A stretch of 64,000 nt of DNA from Pseudomonas azotoformans (GCF_001579805.1 NZ_CP014546.1:1302001-1366000); one strand, 5' to 3'. Shown: positions 28,846 through 38,316, counted from the stretch's first letter. The notes: a model not told the origin generated them from the letters alone. Numbers and translations: made by a program.

Positions 28846-29415
28846 ATGTACCTATTAGAAATCAGTGAAAATTATTCAGAAATTTACTGGTTCAAATACG
28901 ACCAAAAAAAATCTCCCGACCACCTATTTTTTATTAGTGGAGAAGAGCAATCATTAGTTACTTCCACTCCAACCTTTAGAAATAAAAATAAGATTAGCGC
29001 ATCTCGCTTAATGTCCTTCGATCTTCTTCAAAGTGACACGCTTGAATTTGTAAGCGAGGCAATGGCCAACGTACTGCGCAAATTCCCGGAAGACGTTCAG
29101 CTTTTTCCTGCCAACGTTTATCTAAAAGAAGAAAAGCTGGAAGTTTACTATGTATACAATGTGATCCAGATACTCCCTTGTATTGATTTGAATAACTCTC
29201 AATATGGTCCCATGCTCAGCTTTATGCCAGATGGTCCTCTGAGATTCACCACTCTTCAAAGTCTGCCACCTGCTACTTTAGGCAATCACCATATCGTGAG
29301 AGCTAAGGAAAGTTCACAACGCGTCTTTGTTTCCCAGCAGTTCAAGCAGCAATGCGAAGCATCCCAGCTTAAAGGTCTTCGATTCGTAGACTGTTCCAAA
29401 GGTATCCAAGTTTGA
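28846..29415 (+). CDS. Orphan immunity protein (DUF1629/Imm11-like)
   Basis: Soluble protein of 189 residues, AT-rich compared with the cluster. It shares a pattern with the immunity protein at 27940: VSEAMANVL, VQLFPANV, YYVYNVIQ, FVSQQFKQQ and KGLRF. It follows the orphan AHH tip directly, so it is likely the retained antidote of that tip. Retention of an intact antidote after loss of the toxin is a known feature of rhs loci. The ribosome site is weak (GCGGGAAATAAT). Confidence 0.68.
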   Translation: MYLLEISENYSEIYWFKYDQKKSPDHLFFISGEEQSLVTSTPTFRNKNKISASRLMSFDLLQSDTLEFVSEAMANVLRKFPEDVQLFPANVYLKEEKLEVYYVYNVIQILPCIDLNNSQYGPMLSFMPDGPLRFTTLQSLPPATLGNHHIVRAKESSQRVFVSQQFKQQCEASQLKGLRFVDCSKGIQV

Positions 29416-29427
29416 GCAATAAAGAGC

Positions 29428-29488
29428 AATAAGGGGGCGCATCTATTTAATCCGGACAGGGACTATAAATAAGTCTGACCCCTTTATC
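29428..29488. repeat. Inverted-repeat element, copy B
   Basis: 61 bp, near-identical to copy A; left end AATAAGGGGG, right end CCCCTTTAT. It lies between the second immunity gene and a second orphan toxin tip, so each orphan module begins with one copy. Confidence 0.85.
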
Positions 29489-29489
29489 G

Positions 29490-29636
29490 TTCCACCCTGT
29501 AGTAGGTGGCAATTTGCAGTTGGTCAGTCACGAGGACCATAAAAACCGTCACGGCGACTACCACCCGAAAGGCCGTAACGGAAAACGAGTAGGCGGCAGA
29601 AAAACCTGGGGTGGCGGGTCATCTTGTAGAAAATGA
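29490..29636 (+). pseudogene. Second orphan toxin-tip fragment (HNH-type nuclease end)
   Basis: Reading 29490-29636 gives 48 codons plus stop with the pattern FHPVVGGNLQLVSHEDH, then RHGDYHP and a WGGGSSCRK end. This looks like the C-terminal end of an HNH-type Rhs/CDI nuclease (H-x(n)-LQLV-x-x-x-H-x(n)-H). No start codon, and the frame is closed by a stop inside the preceding repeat. It differs from the first orphan tip, so a separate past toxin is implied. Confidence 0.68.
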
Positions 29637-29646
29637 GGAGTCAGTG

Positions 29647-30003
29647 ATGAAAAAGATGCAAGGCTTCACCAACCTGTTCAGCACCGTCAACTCCCATACC
29701 GATAACGACTGGGTCTATACCAAAATGGATAAATGGGAAGAAGAACCAGGGAATGCAATTTTCTACCTCATTTCCGAGGAGGAAATTGACGATCTCGAGG
29801 AAGACGATAAAACAGTCGAGAATTCTGCCGGCGAGCTTATCCCCAAGTCTCTGGAAAAAGAAAACGTCGAAACCTGGTTGGATGTGCAAACTCTACAAGC
29901 CATATTTGAAGTCATTCAAAAGAAGGTTACCGCGCCAGATAATGATATTTTGATCCGAGCAATCAATCACTATCGGGAATACGACGACTTCATGGAAGGC
30001 TGA
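29647..30003 (+). CDS. Probable orphan immunity protein, family not recognised
   Basis: Acidic soluble protein of 118 residues (EEEIDDLEEDDK region) with a good GAGGAG site 6 bases before ATG 29647; an in-frame codon at 29611 would add 12 residues inside the toxin-tip remnant. It follows the HNH-like fragment by 10 bases. An acidic antidote for a basic nuclease is plausible. I cannot place it in a named family. Confidence 0.6.
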   Translation: MKKMQGFTNLFSTVNSHTDNDWVYTKMDKWEEEPGNAIFYLISEEEIDDLEEDDKTVENSAGELIPKSLEKENVETWLDVQTLQAIFEVIQKKVTAPDNDILIRAINHYREYDDFMEG

Positions 30004-30014
30004 TTCCTATCCAA

Positions 30015-30056
30015 CAAAAAATGGGCACCCAACCCCGTCGGCGTGCCCATTTTTTC
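30015..30056. terminator. Bidirectional terminator
   Basis: Stem AAAAATGGGCAC/GTGCCCATTTTT with a loop of about 14 bases and A/T runs on both sides. It separates the convergent immunity gene (29647) and HU gene. Confidence 0.88.
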
Positions 30057-30090
30057 CTACCACCCCGCCTCCTTCGAGACGGTAACGCCC

Positions 30091-30366
30091 TTACGCGTTA
30101 ACAGTGTCTTTCAGCGATTTGCCCGGTTTGAACGCAACAGTGTTGCTGGCCTTGATTTTCACCGGTTCGCCGGTCTGTGGGTTTTTGCCGGTGCGGGCGC
30201 CGCGATGGCGTTGCAGGAAGGTGCCGAAGCCAACCAGGGTGACGCTGTCCTTGCGGTGCAGGGCGCCGGTGATTTCTTCGAGAACGGCGTTGAGGACGCG
30301 GTTGGCCTGTTCTTTGGTGAGATCCGCTTTTTCAGCGATGGCGGCTGCGAGTTCTGGTTTACGCAT
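30091..30366 (-). CDS. HU-family DNA-binding protein
   Basis: Nucleoid protein of 91 residues with the HU core GFGTFLQRHRGARTGKNPQTGE and N-terminal dimer helices. It bends DNA as a dimer. Pseudomonas carries several HU paralogues; the order with rubredoxin reductase matches PA5348-PA5349. I do not assign the paralogue name. The start ATG is preceded by AGAGGCTTC. Confidence 0.93.
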   Translation of the reverse strand: MRKPELAAAIAEKADLTKEQANRVLNAVLEEITGALHRKDSVTLVGFGTFLQRHRGARTGKNPQTGEPVKIKASNTVAFKPGKSLKDTVNA

Positions 30367-30557
30367 AAGTGAAGCCTCTTTGACGGTTTTTTGTTGTTAT
30401 GTCCGTGCTGCTCTCTTCTGGAGCAGCGCCCAAAGCGCCGCAGGCTCTACTCTGCGGCAGACGGGAGTGAGGATGGCATGCCCTCGCACGCTCCGCCAGT
30501 CTTGCGGCGACCTTTCTAGGGTGAAAAACGCGGTTATTCCGACAGAACGACCGGTAT

Positions 30558-31706
30558 TTACGCCAGCAACGGCGGAAGTTCTTTATTGAGGGCGAGTTTT
30601 TCCATCACGGCGCTGCCCGTCAGGGCGTAGCCCAGCAGGCGGCCGCTGGCGTCGCGGCACAGGGCCTTGATATCGGCGCCCTCGCCTTCAACGCTCCACA
30701 CGCCTTCGGTGCCCCGTGGCGGTGGCGAGACCACCAGCGGGCAGACCGGCGTCTTGACGGTCACCGGCATCGGGCCGTAGCTGACCGACGTGGCGTTGCC
30801 GGCCAGGGTCTGGGCCAGCGCGCGGGCGCAGCTCATCAGCGGCATCACGTACAGCAGGTTCAGGCCGTCGACCTCGGCGCAATCGCCCAGGGCATAGATG
30901 TTGGCGTGGGAGGTCTTGAGGTGACGGTCCACCGTGATCCCGCGATTGGTCTGCAGGCCGGCGGCGGCGGCAAGGTCCACACGCGGGCGCAGGCCGATGG
31001 CCGAGACCACCAGGTCGCAGGCGATGACTTCACCGTCCGACAGATGGGCTTCCAGGCCGTCCGCGGTGCGCTGCAGGCGATTGAGTACTGGGCCAAGATG
31101 GAAGCGTGCGCCGAGGCTTTGCAGCCCGGCCTGTACCGCTGCGGCCGCGGCCGGGTGCAGCAGGGTCGGCATGACTTGCTCGCAAGGTGCCACCAGGTCG
31201 ATTTCATAACCGCCGAGGATCAGGTCGTTGGCGAATTCACAGCCGATCAAGCCCGCGCCGAGCAACAGCACACGGCGCTTGCCGGCAGCGGCGGTACGGA
31301 AGCGTGCGTAATCTTCGAGGTCGTTGATGGGGAAAATCAGCTCAGCCGCATCACCTTCCACCGGTACACGCACGGTTTCGGCGCCCCAGGCCAGGATCAG
31401 GTCGCGGTAAGCCACCGCTTCCTCACCGATCCACAAGCGCTTGTGGCCCGGGTCGATGCCGCTGACGCGAGTGTGGGTGCGCACTTCGGCCTTAAGTTGC
31501 TCGGCCATGGCGCCAGGTTCAGCCATGCTCAGGCCATCGGCTTCCTTGTTCTTGCCAAAACCGGTGGAGAGCATGGGCTTGGAGTAGGAACGCCCGTCAT
31601 CGGCGGTGATCAGCAACAACGGGGTCTCGCTGTCGAGCTTGCGAAACTCTCGGGCCACGTTGTAACCGGCCAATCCTGTGCCGATGATCACGACAGGTGC
31701 GTTCAT
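30558..31706 (-). CDS. rubB: Rubredoxin-NAD(+) reductase
   Basis: FAD enzyme of 382 residues that passes electrons from NADH to rubredoxin. FAD-binding [13 protein letters not shown] at the N-terminus, NAD-binding [12 protein letters not shown] near 155, and the FAD-contact motif IYALGDCAE near 272. It lies 37 bases downstream of the rubredoxin gene on the same strand, so the pair is an operon. Neighbours in P. aeruginosa are PA5349-PA5351; that species has two rubredoxin genes, here I see one. Confidence 0.93.
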   Translation of the reverse strand: MNAPVVIIGTGLAGYNVAREFRKLDSETPLLLITADDGRSYSKPMLSTGFGKNKEADGLSMAEPGAMAEQLKAEVRTHTRVSGIDPGHKRLWIGEEAVAYRDLILAWGAETVRVPVEGDAAELIFPINDLEDYARFRTAAAGKRRVLLLGAGLIGCEFANDLILGGYEIDLVAPCEQVMPTLLHPAAAAAVQAGLQSLGARFHLGPVLNRLQRTADGLEAHLSDGEVIACDLVVSAIGLRPRVDLAAAAGLQTNRGITVDRHLKTSHANIYALGDCAEVDGLNLLYVMPLMSCARALAQTLAGNATSVSYGPMPVTVKTPVCPLVVSPPPRGTEGVWSVEGEGADIKALCRDASGRLLGYALTGSAVMEKLALNKELPPLLA

Positions 31707-31743
31707 TCCTTTCTCCTTGTAGTACTTATCTGAAAACCAAAAA

Positions 31744-31911
31744 TCAGCCGATTTCGATCATTTCGAAATCCATTTTGCCCACGCCGCAGTCCGGGCACAG
31801 CCAGTCTTCCGGGACGTCTTCCCAGCGGGTGCCAGGCAGAATTCCGTCATCCGGCCAGCCGTCTTTCTCGTCATAGATCAGGCCACAGACTACACATTGC
31901 CACTTCTTCAT
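31744..31911 (-). CDS. rubA: Rubredoxin
   Basis: Iron protein of 55 residues. Both Cys pairs of the Fe site are present: CVVCG near residue 6 and CPDCG near residue 39, with the aromatic IYDEKDG and [11 protein letters not shown] segments. Carries electrons from the reductase to oxidases such as alkane hydroxylases. The protein is too short for standard ORF cut-offs. Confidence 0.95.
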   Translation of the reverse strand: MKKWQCVVCGLIYDEKDGWPDDGILPGTRWEDVPEDWLCPDCGVGKMDFEMIEIG

Positions 31912-32105
31912 CACTTGCTTCCTCAGGGTCAGGCATCTTGGCCGACGGTCGATAGACCCGCGTTGCCGTGCGGCTCAGGGCGTTTTGTACTGATCGGGGC
32001 CGGCAGATGCAAGCACGATCGACGCAAACAGCCGGTTCGGTCCGGCAAAAACCAGAGGCGTCATGGTAAGCTCGCCGCCTCTTTTGCTGCCAATACTGAC
32101 TCACC

Positions 32106-32669
32106 GTGCCGCACTCAATCGACCCTCCCGATGCTTGCCAATGGCTGATCCAGAGCCTTCTGCACCCTGCGCCCGCGCCCTTGACCCTCAATTGGCTGTT
32201 CAACGAAGACTCACTGACACGGCGGCTGACGTGGCTGTCCAACGACGGTTTCAGCGTGACGCCGCTGTTCGAGGGCTGGCAACCGTTGCGAGACGATGAA
32301 TGCGCCGCCCTGGCATTGCCACCGGCCAGTATCGGCTGGGTACGCGAGGTGTATTTGCGCGGGCACGGCCAGCCTTGGGTGTTCGCGCGCAGCGTGGCGG
32401 CACGCAGCGCCTTGCAGGGCGACGGCTTGCATATGGATGAGTTGGGCAGCCGCTCACTGGGCGAATTGTTGTTCTGCGACCAGGCATTCACGCGCCAGGC
32501 CATCGAGGTGTGCCATTACCCAATAGAATGGCTGCCTGCGGCGGATCAGGTCGACGGACTATGGGCGCGCCGTTCACGTTTTGATCGCGGGCCGCTGAGC
32601 GTGTTGGTCGCAGAGGTCTTTCTGCCCAGCTTCTGGCACGCGTTGCACGCCCATCCGGAGAACTGCTGA
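32106..32669 (+). CDS. ubiC: Chorismate lyase (pyruvate-releasing)
   Basis: First enzyme of ubiquinone ring synthesis: chorismate to 4-hydroxybenzoate plus pyruvate. 187 residues, GTG start at 32106. Family segments: [15 protein letters not shown], and the LGELLF segment that is part of the active-site region. It overlaps ubiA by one base, giving an operon. The 194 bases between rubA and ubiC hold the divergent promoters; no clear operator seen. Confidence 0.9.
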   Translation: MPHSIDPPDACQWLIQSLLHPAPAPLTLNWLFNEDSLTRRLTWLSNDGFSVTPLFEGWQPLRDDECAALALPPASIGWVREVYLRGHGQPWVFARSVAARSALQGDGLHMDELGSRSLGELLFCDQAFTRQAIEVCHYPIEWLPAADQVDGLWARRSRFDRGPLSVLVAEVFLPSFWHALHAHPENC

Positions 32670-33559
32670 TGTACCAGCGTCTGCTCAAATCCCTGAACCA
32701 CTTGAACCCGAGGGCCTGGGACTTCATCCAACTGACCCGCATGGACAAGCCCATCGGCATCTACCTGCTGTTGTGGCCGACGCTGTGGGCGCTGTGGATC
32801 GCCGGCAAGGGCTCGCCGTCCCTGCTCAATATTGTGATTTTTGTGCTGGGTGTGGTGCTGACCCGCGCCGGTGGCTGCGTGATCAATGACTGGGCCGACC
32901 GCAAGGTCGACGGCCATGTGAAGCGCACCGAGCAGCGCCCGCTGGTGAGCGGCAAGATCAGTTCGAAAGAGGCGCTGGTGTTTTTCGCGGTGCTGATGGG
33001 CATCAGTTTCCTGCTGGTGCTGCTGACCAACGCCACCACCATCCTGCTGTCCCTCGGCGGCCTGGCCCTGGCGGCGAGCTACCCGTTCATGAAGCGCTAC
33101 ACCTACTACCCGCAGGTGGTGCTGGGGGCGGCGTTTTCCTGGGGCATGCCGATGGCGTTCACTGCCGAGACCGGCAGCCTGCCCGCCACCGCGTGGCTGC
33201 TGTATATCGCCAACCTGCTGTGGACGGTGGGCTACGACACCTATTACGCGATGACCGATCGCGATGACGATTTGAAAATCGGTGTGAAATCTACGGCCAT
33301 CCTGTTTGGTGAAGCTGATCGCGTGATCATTCTGACCTTGCAGGGGCTATCACTGGGCTGCCTGTTGTTGGCCGGGGCACGGTTTGAGCTGGGCGGCTGG
33401 TTCCACCTGGGGTTGCTGGCGGCGGCAGGCTGTTTTGCCTGGGAGTTCTGGTATACACGGGACAAGGATCGGATGAAGTGCTTCAAGGCGTTTTTGCACA
33501 ACCACTGGGCAGGGTTGGCGATATTTGTCGGGATTGTGGCGGATTACGCGTTTCGATGA
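32669..33559 (+). CDS. ubiA: 4-hydroxybenzoate polyprenyltransferase
   Basis: Integral-membrane prenyltransferase of 296 residues that adds the isoprenoid tail to 4-hydroxybenzoate. Two Asp-rich Mg/diphosphate motifs are visible: NDWADRKVD near residue 72 and DRDDDLKIG near 197. Seven to nine hydrophobic segments. Starts at the ubiC stop (TGATG). Confidence 0.95.
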   Translation: MYQRLLKSLNHLNPRAWDFIQLTRMDKPIGIYLLLWPTLWALWIAGKGSPSLLNIVIFVLGVVLTRAGGCVINDWADRKVDGHVKRTEQRPLVSGKISSKEALVFFAVLMGISFLLVLLTNATTILLSLGGLALAASYPFMKRYTYYPQVVLGAAFSWGMPMAFTAETGSLPATAWLLYIANLLWTVGYDTYYAMTDRDDDLKIGVKSTAILFGEADRVIILTLQGLSLGCLLLAGARFELGGWFHLGLLAAAGCFAWEFWYTRDKDRMKCFKAFLHNHWAGLAIFVGIVADYAFR

Positions 33560-33574
33560 GGGGCCAGGCCCCTC
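33558..33574 (+). terminator. Possible terminator hairpin after ubiA
   Basis: GAGGGGC/GCCCCTC with a 3-base loop overlapping the ubiA stop. No T-run, so weak. Confidence 0.4.
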
Positions 33575-33591
33575 ACCGTTAGGGGTATGCA

Positions 33592-33972
33592 TCAAGGTTT
33601 GGCGACTTTCCAGGCCCCGTCCATTTTTCCCTCACCGGTCATGTCGCCCGCCTTCTTGTCCATGATGAAGGTATAGAGCGGCTTCCCGCTGTAAGCCCAT
33701 TGGCTTTTCTGATCGTCACGGGTGATGACGGTCCATTTCCCCATGGGCTTATCGGTGGACTCAGCCATCAGCGGAGGCCAGTTGGTGGCGCACTTGTCGT
33801 TGCACATGGACTTGCCATCGGCGTCCTTGGCAAAGGTGTATAGCGTCATGCCCTTGTGGTCGACCAACATCCCGTCTTTCGTCATCGCGGGTTCCGCCGC
33901 GAACGCCAGGGTCGGCAGCGTCAACGCCGCCGTTACCAGCAGGGCTTTCCAGGAAATCGTGCTGTAAGTCAT
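33592..33972 (-). CDS. Small secreted protein with lipoprotein_15-type repeats
   Basis: 126 residues with a Sec signal (about 1-25, cut after LAFA). The mature part holds the repeated pattern of the PF03640 secreted repeat: DGMLVDHKGMTLYTFAKD, CNDKCATNWPPL, and SGKPLYTF. Start at 33972 gives the clean signal peptide; an upstream frame to 34071 runs into the phoB promoter region. Function unknown. Convergent with ubiA. Confidence 0.85.
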   Translation of the reverse strand: MTYSTISWKALLVTAALTLPTLAFAAEPAMTKDGMLVDHKGMTLYTFAKDADGKSMCNDKCATNWPPLMAESTDKPMGKWTVITRDDQKSQWAYSGKPLYTFIMDKKAGDMTGEGKMDGAWKVAKP

Positions 33973-34054
33973 CGGAACCTTCCTTTTGTGGTTGTCAGGA
34001 TTCGGACCCAAAGCGTAGTCCAGAGAGGCGGGAATTGCCTGAGCGACTAAATTA

Positions 34055-34088
34055 CTGTCACACGACTGCAATAATTCCGTTATCTAAT
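34055..34088 (+). promoter_or_regulatory. Pho box and -10 element of phoB
   Basis: CTGTCAC-ACGA-CTGCAAT (34055-34072) matches the two CTGTCAT half-sites with 4-base spacing; 10 bases later TCTAAT (34083-34088) fits a -10. Indicates PhoB autoregulation. Confidence 0.72.
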
Positions 34089-34127
34089 GCGGCGCAAGAC
34101 AGTTAAATGACAAGAGGATTTTTGAGC

Positions 34128-34817
34128 ATGGTTGGCAGGAGCATTCTGATTGTTGACGACGAAGCGCCCATCCGCGAGATGATCGCCGTTGCGTTGGAAA
34201 TGGCCGGCTACGACTGCCTGGAGGCCGAGAACTCCCAGCAGGCCCATGCCATTATCGTCGACCGCAAGCCGGACTTGATCCTGCTGGACTGGATGTTGCC
34301 CGGCACCTCCGGTATCGAACTGGCCCGCCGTCTCAAACGTGACGAGCTGACCGGGGACATCCCGATCATCATGCTCACCGCCAAAGGCGAAGAGGACAAC
34401 AAGATCCAAGGCCTGGAAGTTGGCGCCGATGACTACATCACCAAGCCGTTTTCCCCACGCGAGTTGGTAGCGCGTCTGAAAGCCGTATTGCGCCGCGCCG
34501 GCCCGACCGATGGTGAAGCGCCCATCGAAGTCGGCGGCCTACTGCTGGACCCGATCAGCCACCGCGTGACCATCGACGGCAAGCCAGCCGAGATGGGCCC
34601 GACCGAATATCGCCTGCTGCAATTCTTCATGACCCATCAGGAGCGCGCCTACACCCGCGGCCAATTGCTGGACCAGGTGTGGGGTGGCAACGTGTATGTG
34701 GAAGAGCGCACCGTGGACGTGCATATCCGCCGCCTGCGCAAAGCCTTGGGCGATGCCTACGAGAATCTGGTACAAACCGTGCGCGGCACCGGTTATCGAT
34801 TTTCCACCAAGGGCTGA
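34128..34817 (+). CDS. phoB: Phosphate regulon response regulator PhoB
   Basis: OmpR-family regulator of 229 residues that binds Pho boxes when phosphate is scarce. Receiver: DDE (10-12), phospho-acceptor Asp54, and a conserved Lys near 105; C-terminal winged helix with [17 protein letters not shown] 34128 ([12 protein letters not shown]) is the conserved start; an in-frame ATG at 34107 would add seven residues. Own Pho box 40-70 bases upstream. phoR follows after 35 bases. Confidence 0.96.
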   Translation: MVGRSILIVDDEAPIREMIAVALEMAGYDCLEAENSQQAHAIIVDRKPDLILLDWMLPGTSGIELARRLKRDELTGDIPIIMLTAKGEEDNKIQGLEVGADDYITKPFSPRELVARLKAVLRRAGPTDGEAPIEVGGLLLDPISHRVTIDGKPAEMGPTEYRLLQFFMTHQERAYTRGQLLDQVWGGNVYVEERTVDVHIRRLRKALGDAYENLVQTVRGTGYRFSTKG

Positions 34818-34852
34818 GCCTGACTTAACAGCTGACAAGGACGCATGTTCAA

Positions 34853-36175
34853 GTGAACCAAAACTGGCATGGCACCCTGATCCGCCACATGCTTTTGCTG
34901 ATCACCGGCTGCCTGTTGGTGGGTTTGATCAGCGGTTACTACGGCTGGAGCCTGGCAGCCGGCATTGCCTTGTACCTGGGTTGGACCCTCAAGCAACTGC
35001 TGCGCCTGCATGAATGGCTGCGCCAGCACAAACCCGACGAAGCACCGCCCGATGGCTACGGCCTGTGGGGCGAAGTGTTCGACAGCATCTACCATTTGCA
35101 ACGCCGCGACCAACGGGTACGCGGGCGCCTGCAAGCGGTGATCGACCGGGTGCAGGAATCCACCGCCGCATTGAAAGATGCGGTGATCATGCTCGACAGC
35201 GACGGTAACCTGGAATGGTGGAACCGCGCCGCCGAGACCCTGCTGGGCCTCAAGACGCCCCAGGACAGCGGCCAGCCGGTGACCAACCTGGTGCGCCATC
35301 CGCGCTTCAAGGAGTACTTCGAACAGGAGAACTACGAAGAAGCCCTGGAAATCCCCTCGCCCACCAATGACCGCGTGCGTATCCAGCTGTACCTGACGCG
35401 CTACGGCAACAATGAACACCTGATGCTGGTGCGCGACGTCACCCGCATCCACCAGCTGGAACAGATGCGCAAAGACTTCGTCGCCAACGTCTCACACGAG
35501 TTGCGCACACCGCTGACGGTAATCTGCGGCTATCTGGAGACGCTGCTGGACAACGTCGACGAGATCAATCCGCGCTGGAGCCGTGCCCTGCAGCAGATGC
35601 AGCAGCAAGGCTCACGTATGCAGACACTGCTCAACGACCTGCTGTTGCTGGCCAAGTTGGAGGCGACCGATTACCCCTCGGACAACCATCCCGTCGCCGT
35701 GCAAAGCCTGCTGCAGACCATCAAGAACGACGCCCAGGCCCTGTCCGGTCAACGCGGGCAACAGATCACTCTGGAAGCCGACCCGGCCGTGCTGCTCAAA
35801 GGCAGCGAAGGCGAATTGCGCAGCGCGTTTTCCAACCTGGTGTTCAACGCCGTGAAGTACACCCAGGACAAAGGCAATATCCGCATCCGCTGGTGGGCCG
35901 ACGAACAGGGCGCGCACCTGAGCGTGCAGGACTCCGGCATCGGCATCGACGCCAAGCACCTGCCGCGCCTGACCGAGCGTTTCTACCGTGTCGACTCCAG
36001 CCGCAACTCCAACACCGGCGGCACCGGGCTTGGCCTGGCGATCGTCAAGCATGTGCTGCTGCGTCACCGCGCGCGCTTGGAGATCAGCAGCGTATTGGGC
36101 CATGGCAGTACGTTTACCTGCCATTTCCCGCCAGCACAGATGACCCGATCAAAGGCAATTGATCAGGACACCTGA
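34853..36175 (+). CDS. phoR: Phosphate regulon sensor kinase PhoR
   Basis: Membrane sensor kinase of 440 residues that phosphorylates PhoB, restrained by Pst/PhoU when phosphate is plentiful. Two close N-terminal helices (about 10-45), PAS region (DAVIMLDSDGNLEWWNRAAE), HisKA box VSHELRTPLT, N box NLVFNAVKY, DSGIGID and GGTGLGLAIV. GTG start is used; the AAGGA site is followed by a 3-codon ATG frame that ends at this GTG, a possible coupling element. Confidence 0.95.
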   Translation: MNQNWHGTLIRHMLLLITGCLLVGLISGYYGWSLAAGIALYLGWTLKQLLRLHEWLRQHKPDEAPPDGYGLWGEVFDSIYHLQRRDQRVRGRLQAVIDRVQESTAALKDAVIMLDSDGNLEWWNRAAETLLGLKTPQDSGQPVTNLVRHPRFKEYFEQENYEEALEIPSPTNDRVRIQLYLTRYGNNEHLMLVRDVTRIHQLEQMRKDFVANVSHELRTPLTVICGYLETLLDNVDEINPRWSRALQQMQQQGSRMQTLLNDLLLLAKLEATDYPSDNHPVAVQSLLQTIKNDAQALSGQRGQQITLEADPAVLLKGSEGELRSAFSNLVFNAVKYTQDKGNIRIRWWADEQGAHLSVQDSGIGIDAKHLPRLTERFYRVDSSRNSNTGGTGLGLAIVKHVLLRHRARLEISSVLGHGSTFTCHFPPAQMTRSKAIDQDT

Positions 36176-36299
36176 CGGCCCGCCCGGCAGTGGGCACTAG
36201 GCAAGCGCCCCGTCAGCCGCTACATTGGCCGACTTGCGCCTGCCTTTCAGGCCCACCTGCCACCCCTTATTGAACACACGGAACCTGCAAAACCCCATC

Positions 36300-37641
36300 A
36301 TGGACCCTTCCCCTGGTATCACCCTCGCTACACTCTTCGCCGACTTCGGCATGATTCTTTTTGCACTGATCCTGGTACTGCTCAACGGTTTCTTCGTTGC
36401 GGCGGAATTTGCCATGGTCAAACTGCGCGCGACTCGGGTCGAGGCCATCGCCCACAAGAACGGCTGGCGCGGGCAGATCCTGCGCACCGTGCACAGCCAG
36501 CTCGACGCCTACCTGTCGGCCCTGCCAGCTGGGTATCACCCTCGCCTCGCTGGGTCTGGGTTGGGTCGGTGAGCCGGCCTTCGCGCACATCCTCGAACCG
36601 TTGCTGGGCGCCGTGGGCGTCGAGTCGCCGGAAGTGATCAAGGGCGTGTCGTTCTTTGCCGCCTTCTTCGTGATTTCCTACCTGCACATTGTGGTCGGTG
36701 AGCTGGCGCCCAAGTCCTGGGCGATTCGCAAGCCCGAGCTGCTGTCGTTGTGGACGGCGGTGCCGCTGTACCTGTTCTACTGGGCCATGTACCCGGCGAT
36801 CTACCTGCTCAACGCCAGCGCCAACGCCATCCTGCGTATCGCCGGCCAAGGCGAGCCTGGCCCGCACCACGAACACCATTACAGCCGTGAAGAACTCAAG
36901 CTGATCCTGCACTCCAGCCGTGGTCAGGACCCGAGCGACCAAGGCATGCGCGTGCTGGCCTCCGCCGTGGAAATGGGCGAACTGGAAGTGGTGGACTGGG
37001 CCAACTCCCGAGAAGACCTGGTGACCCTGGACTTCAACGCCCCGCTCAAGGAAATCCTCGCGCTGTTCCGCCGCCACAAATTCAGCCGCTACCCGGTGTA
37101 TGACGCGGTGCGCAACGAATTCGTGGGCCTGCTGCACATCAAGGACCTGCTGCTGGAACTGGCGGCCCTGGACCACATCCCCGAGTCGTTCAACCTGGCC
37201 GAGCTGACCCGCCCGCTGGAGCGTGTGTCGCGGCACATGCCGCTGTCGCAACTGCTGGAGCAGTTCCGCAAAGGCGGCGCGCACTTCGCCCTGGTGGAAG
37301 AAGCCGACGGCAAGATCATCGGCTACCTGACCATGGAAGACGTGCTGGAAGTGCTGGTGGGCGATATACAGGACGAACACCGTAAGGCCGAACGCGGCAT
37401 CCTGGCCTATCAGCCGGGCAAGCTGCTGGTGCGTGGCGACACGCCGCTGTTCAAGGTCGAGCGCCTGCTGGGCGTGGACCTGGATCACATCGAAGCCGAA
37501 ACCCTGGCCGGTCTGATCTACGACACCCTCAAGCGCGTGCCGGAAGAGGAAGAAGTGCTGGAGGTGGAAGGCTTGCGCATCATCATCAAGAAGATGAAAG
37601 GGCCGAAAATCGTGTTGGCCAAGGTGCTGCTGCTGGATTGA
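36300..37641 (+). pseudogene. CNNM/CorC-HlyC family membrane protein, interrupted by a +1 frameshift
   Basis: Predicted DUF21 (CNNM) membrane domain, paired CBS domains and a C-terminal CorC/HlyC domain, the layout of Mg/Co efflux-linked proteins. The first frame from ATG 36300 reads MDPSPGITLATLF to YLSA, then shifts; the second frame picks up at CQLGITLASLGLGWVGEP and runs to 37641. Deleting one C from CCC at 36520-36522 gives a continuous 446-residue protein. The break lies inside a conserved membrane segment. Sequencing error and true mutation are both possible. Confidence 0.88.
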
Positions 37642-37644
37642 CTC

Positions 37645-38316
37645 TCAATTGCCCAACGCAAAGTTGGGCAATGCACCCACGGGCTGGTTGAACTCATACG
37701 GGATCGACACCAGCCCCGCCTCAGTGGCGCGCTGCACCACGAAATGCAAGTGCGGCCCGCTGCTGTTGCCGGTATTGCCCGACAGGGCCAGCGGGCTTCC
37801 CACCGCCACACGTTGACCTGCCCGAACGCTGACCGAACCTTGCTTGAGGTGCAGGTACACCGCCTCACTGCCGTCGTCATGACGCACTCGCACAAAATTC
37901 CCCGACGCATCATTGCCACGCCCGACCTGCTCATTCTCGGTCTTCACCACCATTCCGCTGCGCGCCGCAATAATCGGCGTGCCCTCGGGCATGGCGATGT
38001 CCATGGCGTAGCGGCTCTTGGCGTCGGTATGGCTGAAGCTGCCGTTGGGGCCTTGGCTCAGGCGAAACGGGCCGCCACGCCAGGGCAAAGGGTAGCGGTA
38101 GGCCTGCTGTTGATCACTCGGTTTGGGCACGACCAGCATCGGCGGCTTCACGCGTTCGACCTTGCGCTCCTGAATCACAAACGCCTGGGCGCCTGGAGTA
38201 TGCCGGTCACTGAAAAACACCACGCCGTTGGCATCGGTGGATTTGTAGAGGGTCATGGCCTGGGTCGACAAAGCGACCGTTGCCAGCCCACCGCACAGCA
38301 ATAAGCGCATGAGCAT
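37645..38316 (-). CDS. M23 family (LytM-type) peptidoglycan peptidase
   Basis: Exported protein of 223 residues with a signal (about 1-20), a DUF4124-like N-terminal part (YKSTDANGVVFFSD), and an M23 domain. Zn-ligand motifs: HTDAKSRYAMD for the first H-x-D pair and HLHF near the end (GNSSGPHLHF). Predicted to cut peptidoglycan cross-links or regulate amidases from the periplasm. A second ATG at 38310 is equally good. Convergent with the preceding gene, stops 4 bases apart. Confidence 0.9.
   Translation of the reverse strand: MLMRLLLCGGLATVALSTQAMTLYKSTDANGVVFFSDRHTPGAQAFVIQERKVERVKPPMLVVPKPSDQQQAYRYPLPWRGGPFRLSQGPNGSFSHTDAKSRYAMDIAMPEGTPIIAARSGMVVKTENEQVGRGNDASGNFVRVRHDDGSEAVYLHLKQGSVSVRAGQRVAVGSPLALSGNTGNSSGPHLHFVVQRATEAGLVSIPYEFNQPVGALPNFALGN

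Noticed and set aside
28552..29646. CRISPR array suspected from repeated 61-bp units
   Set aside because: Only two copies about 870 bases apart, with coding sequence between; not a spacer-repeat pattern.
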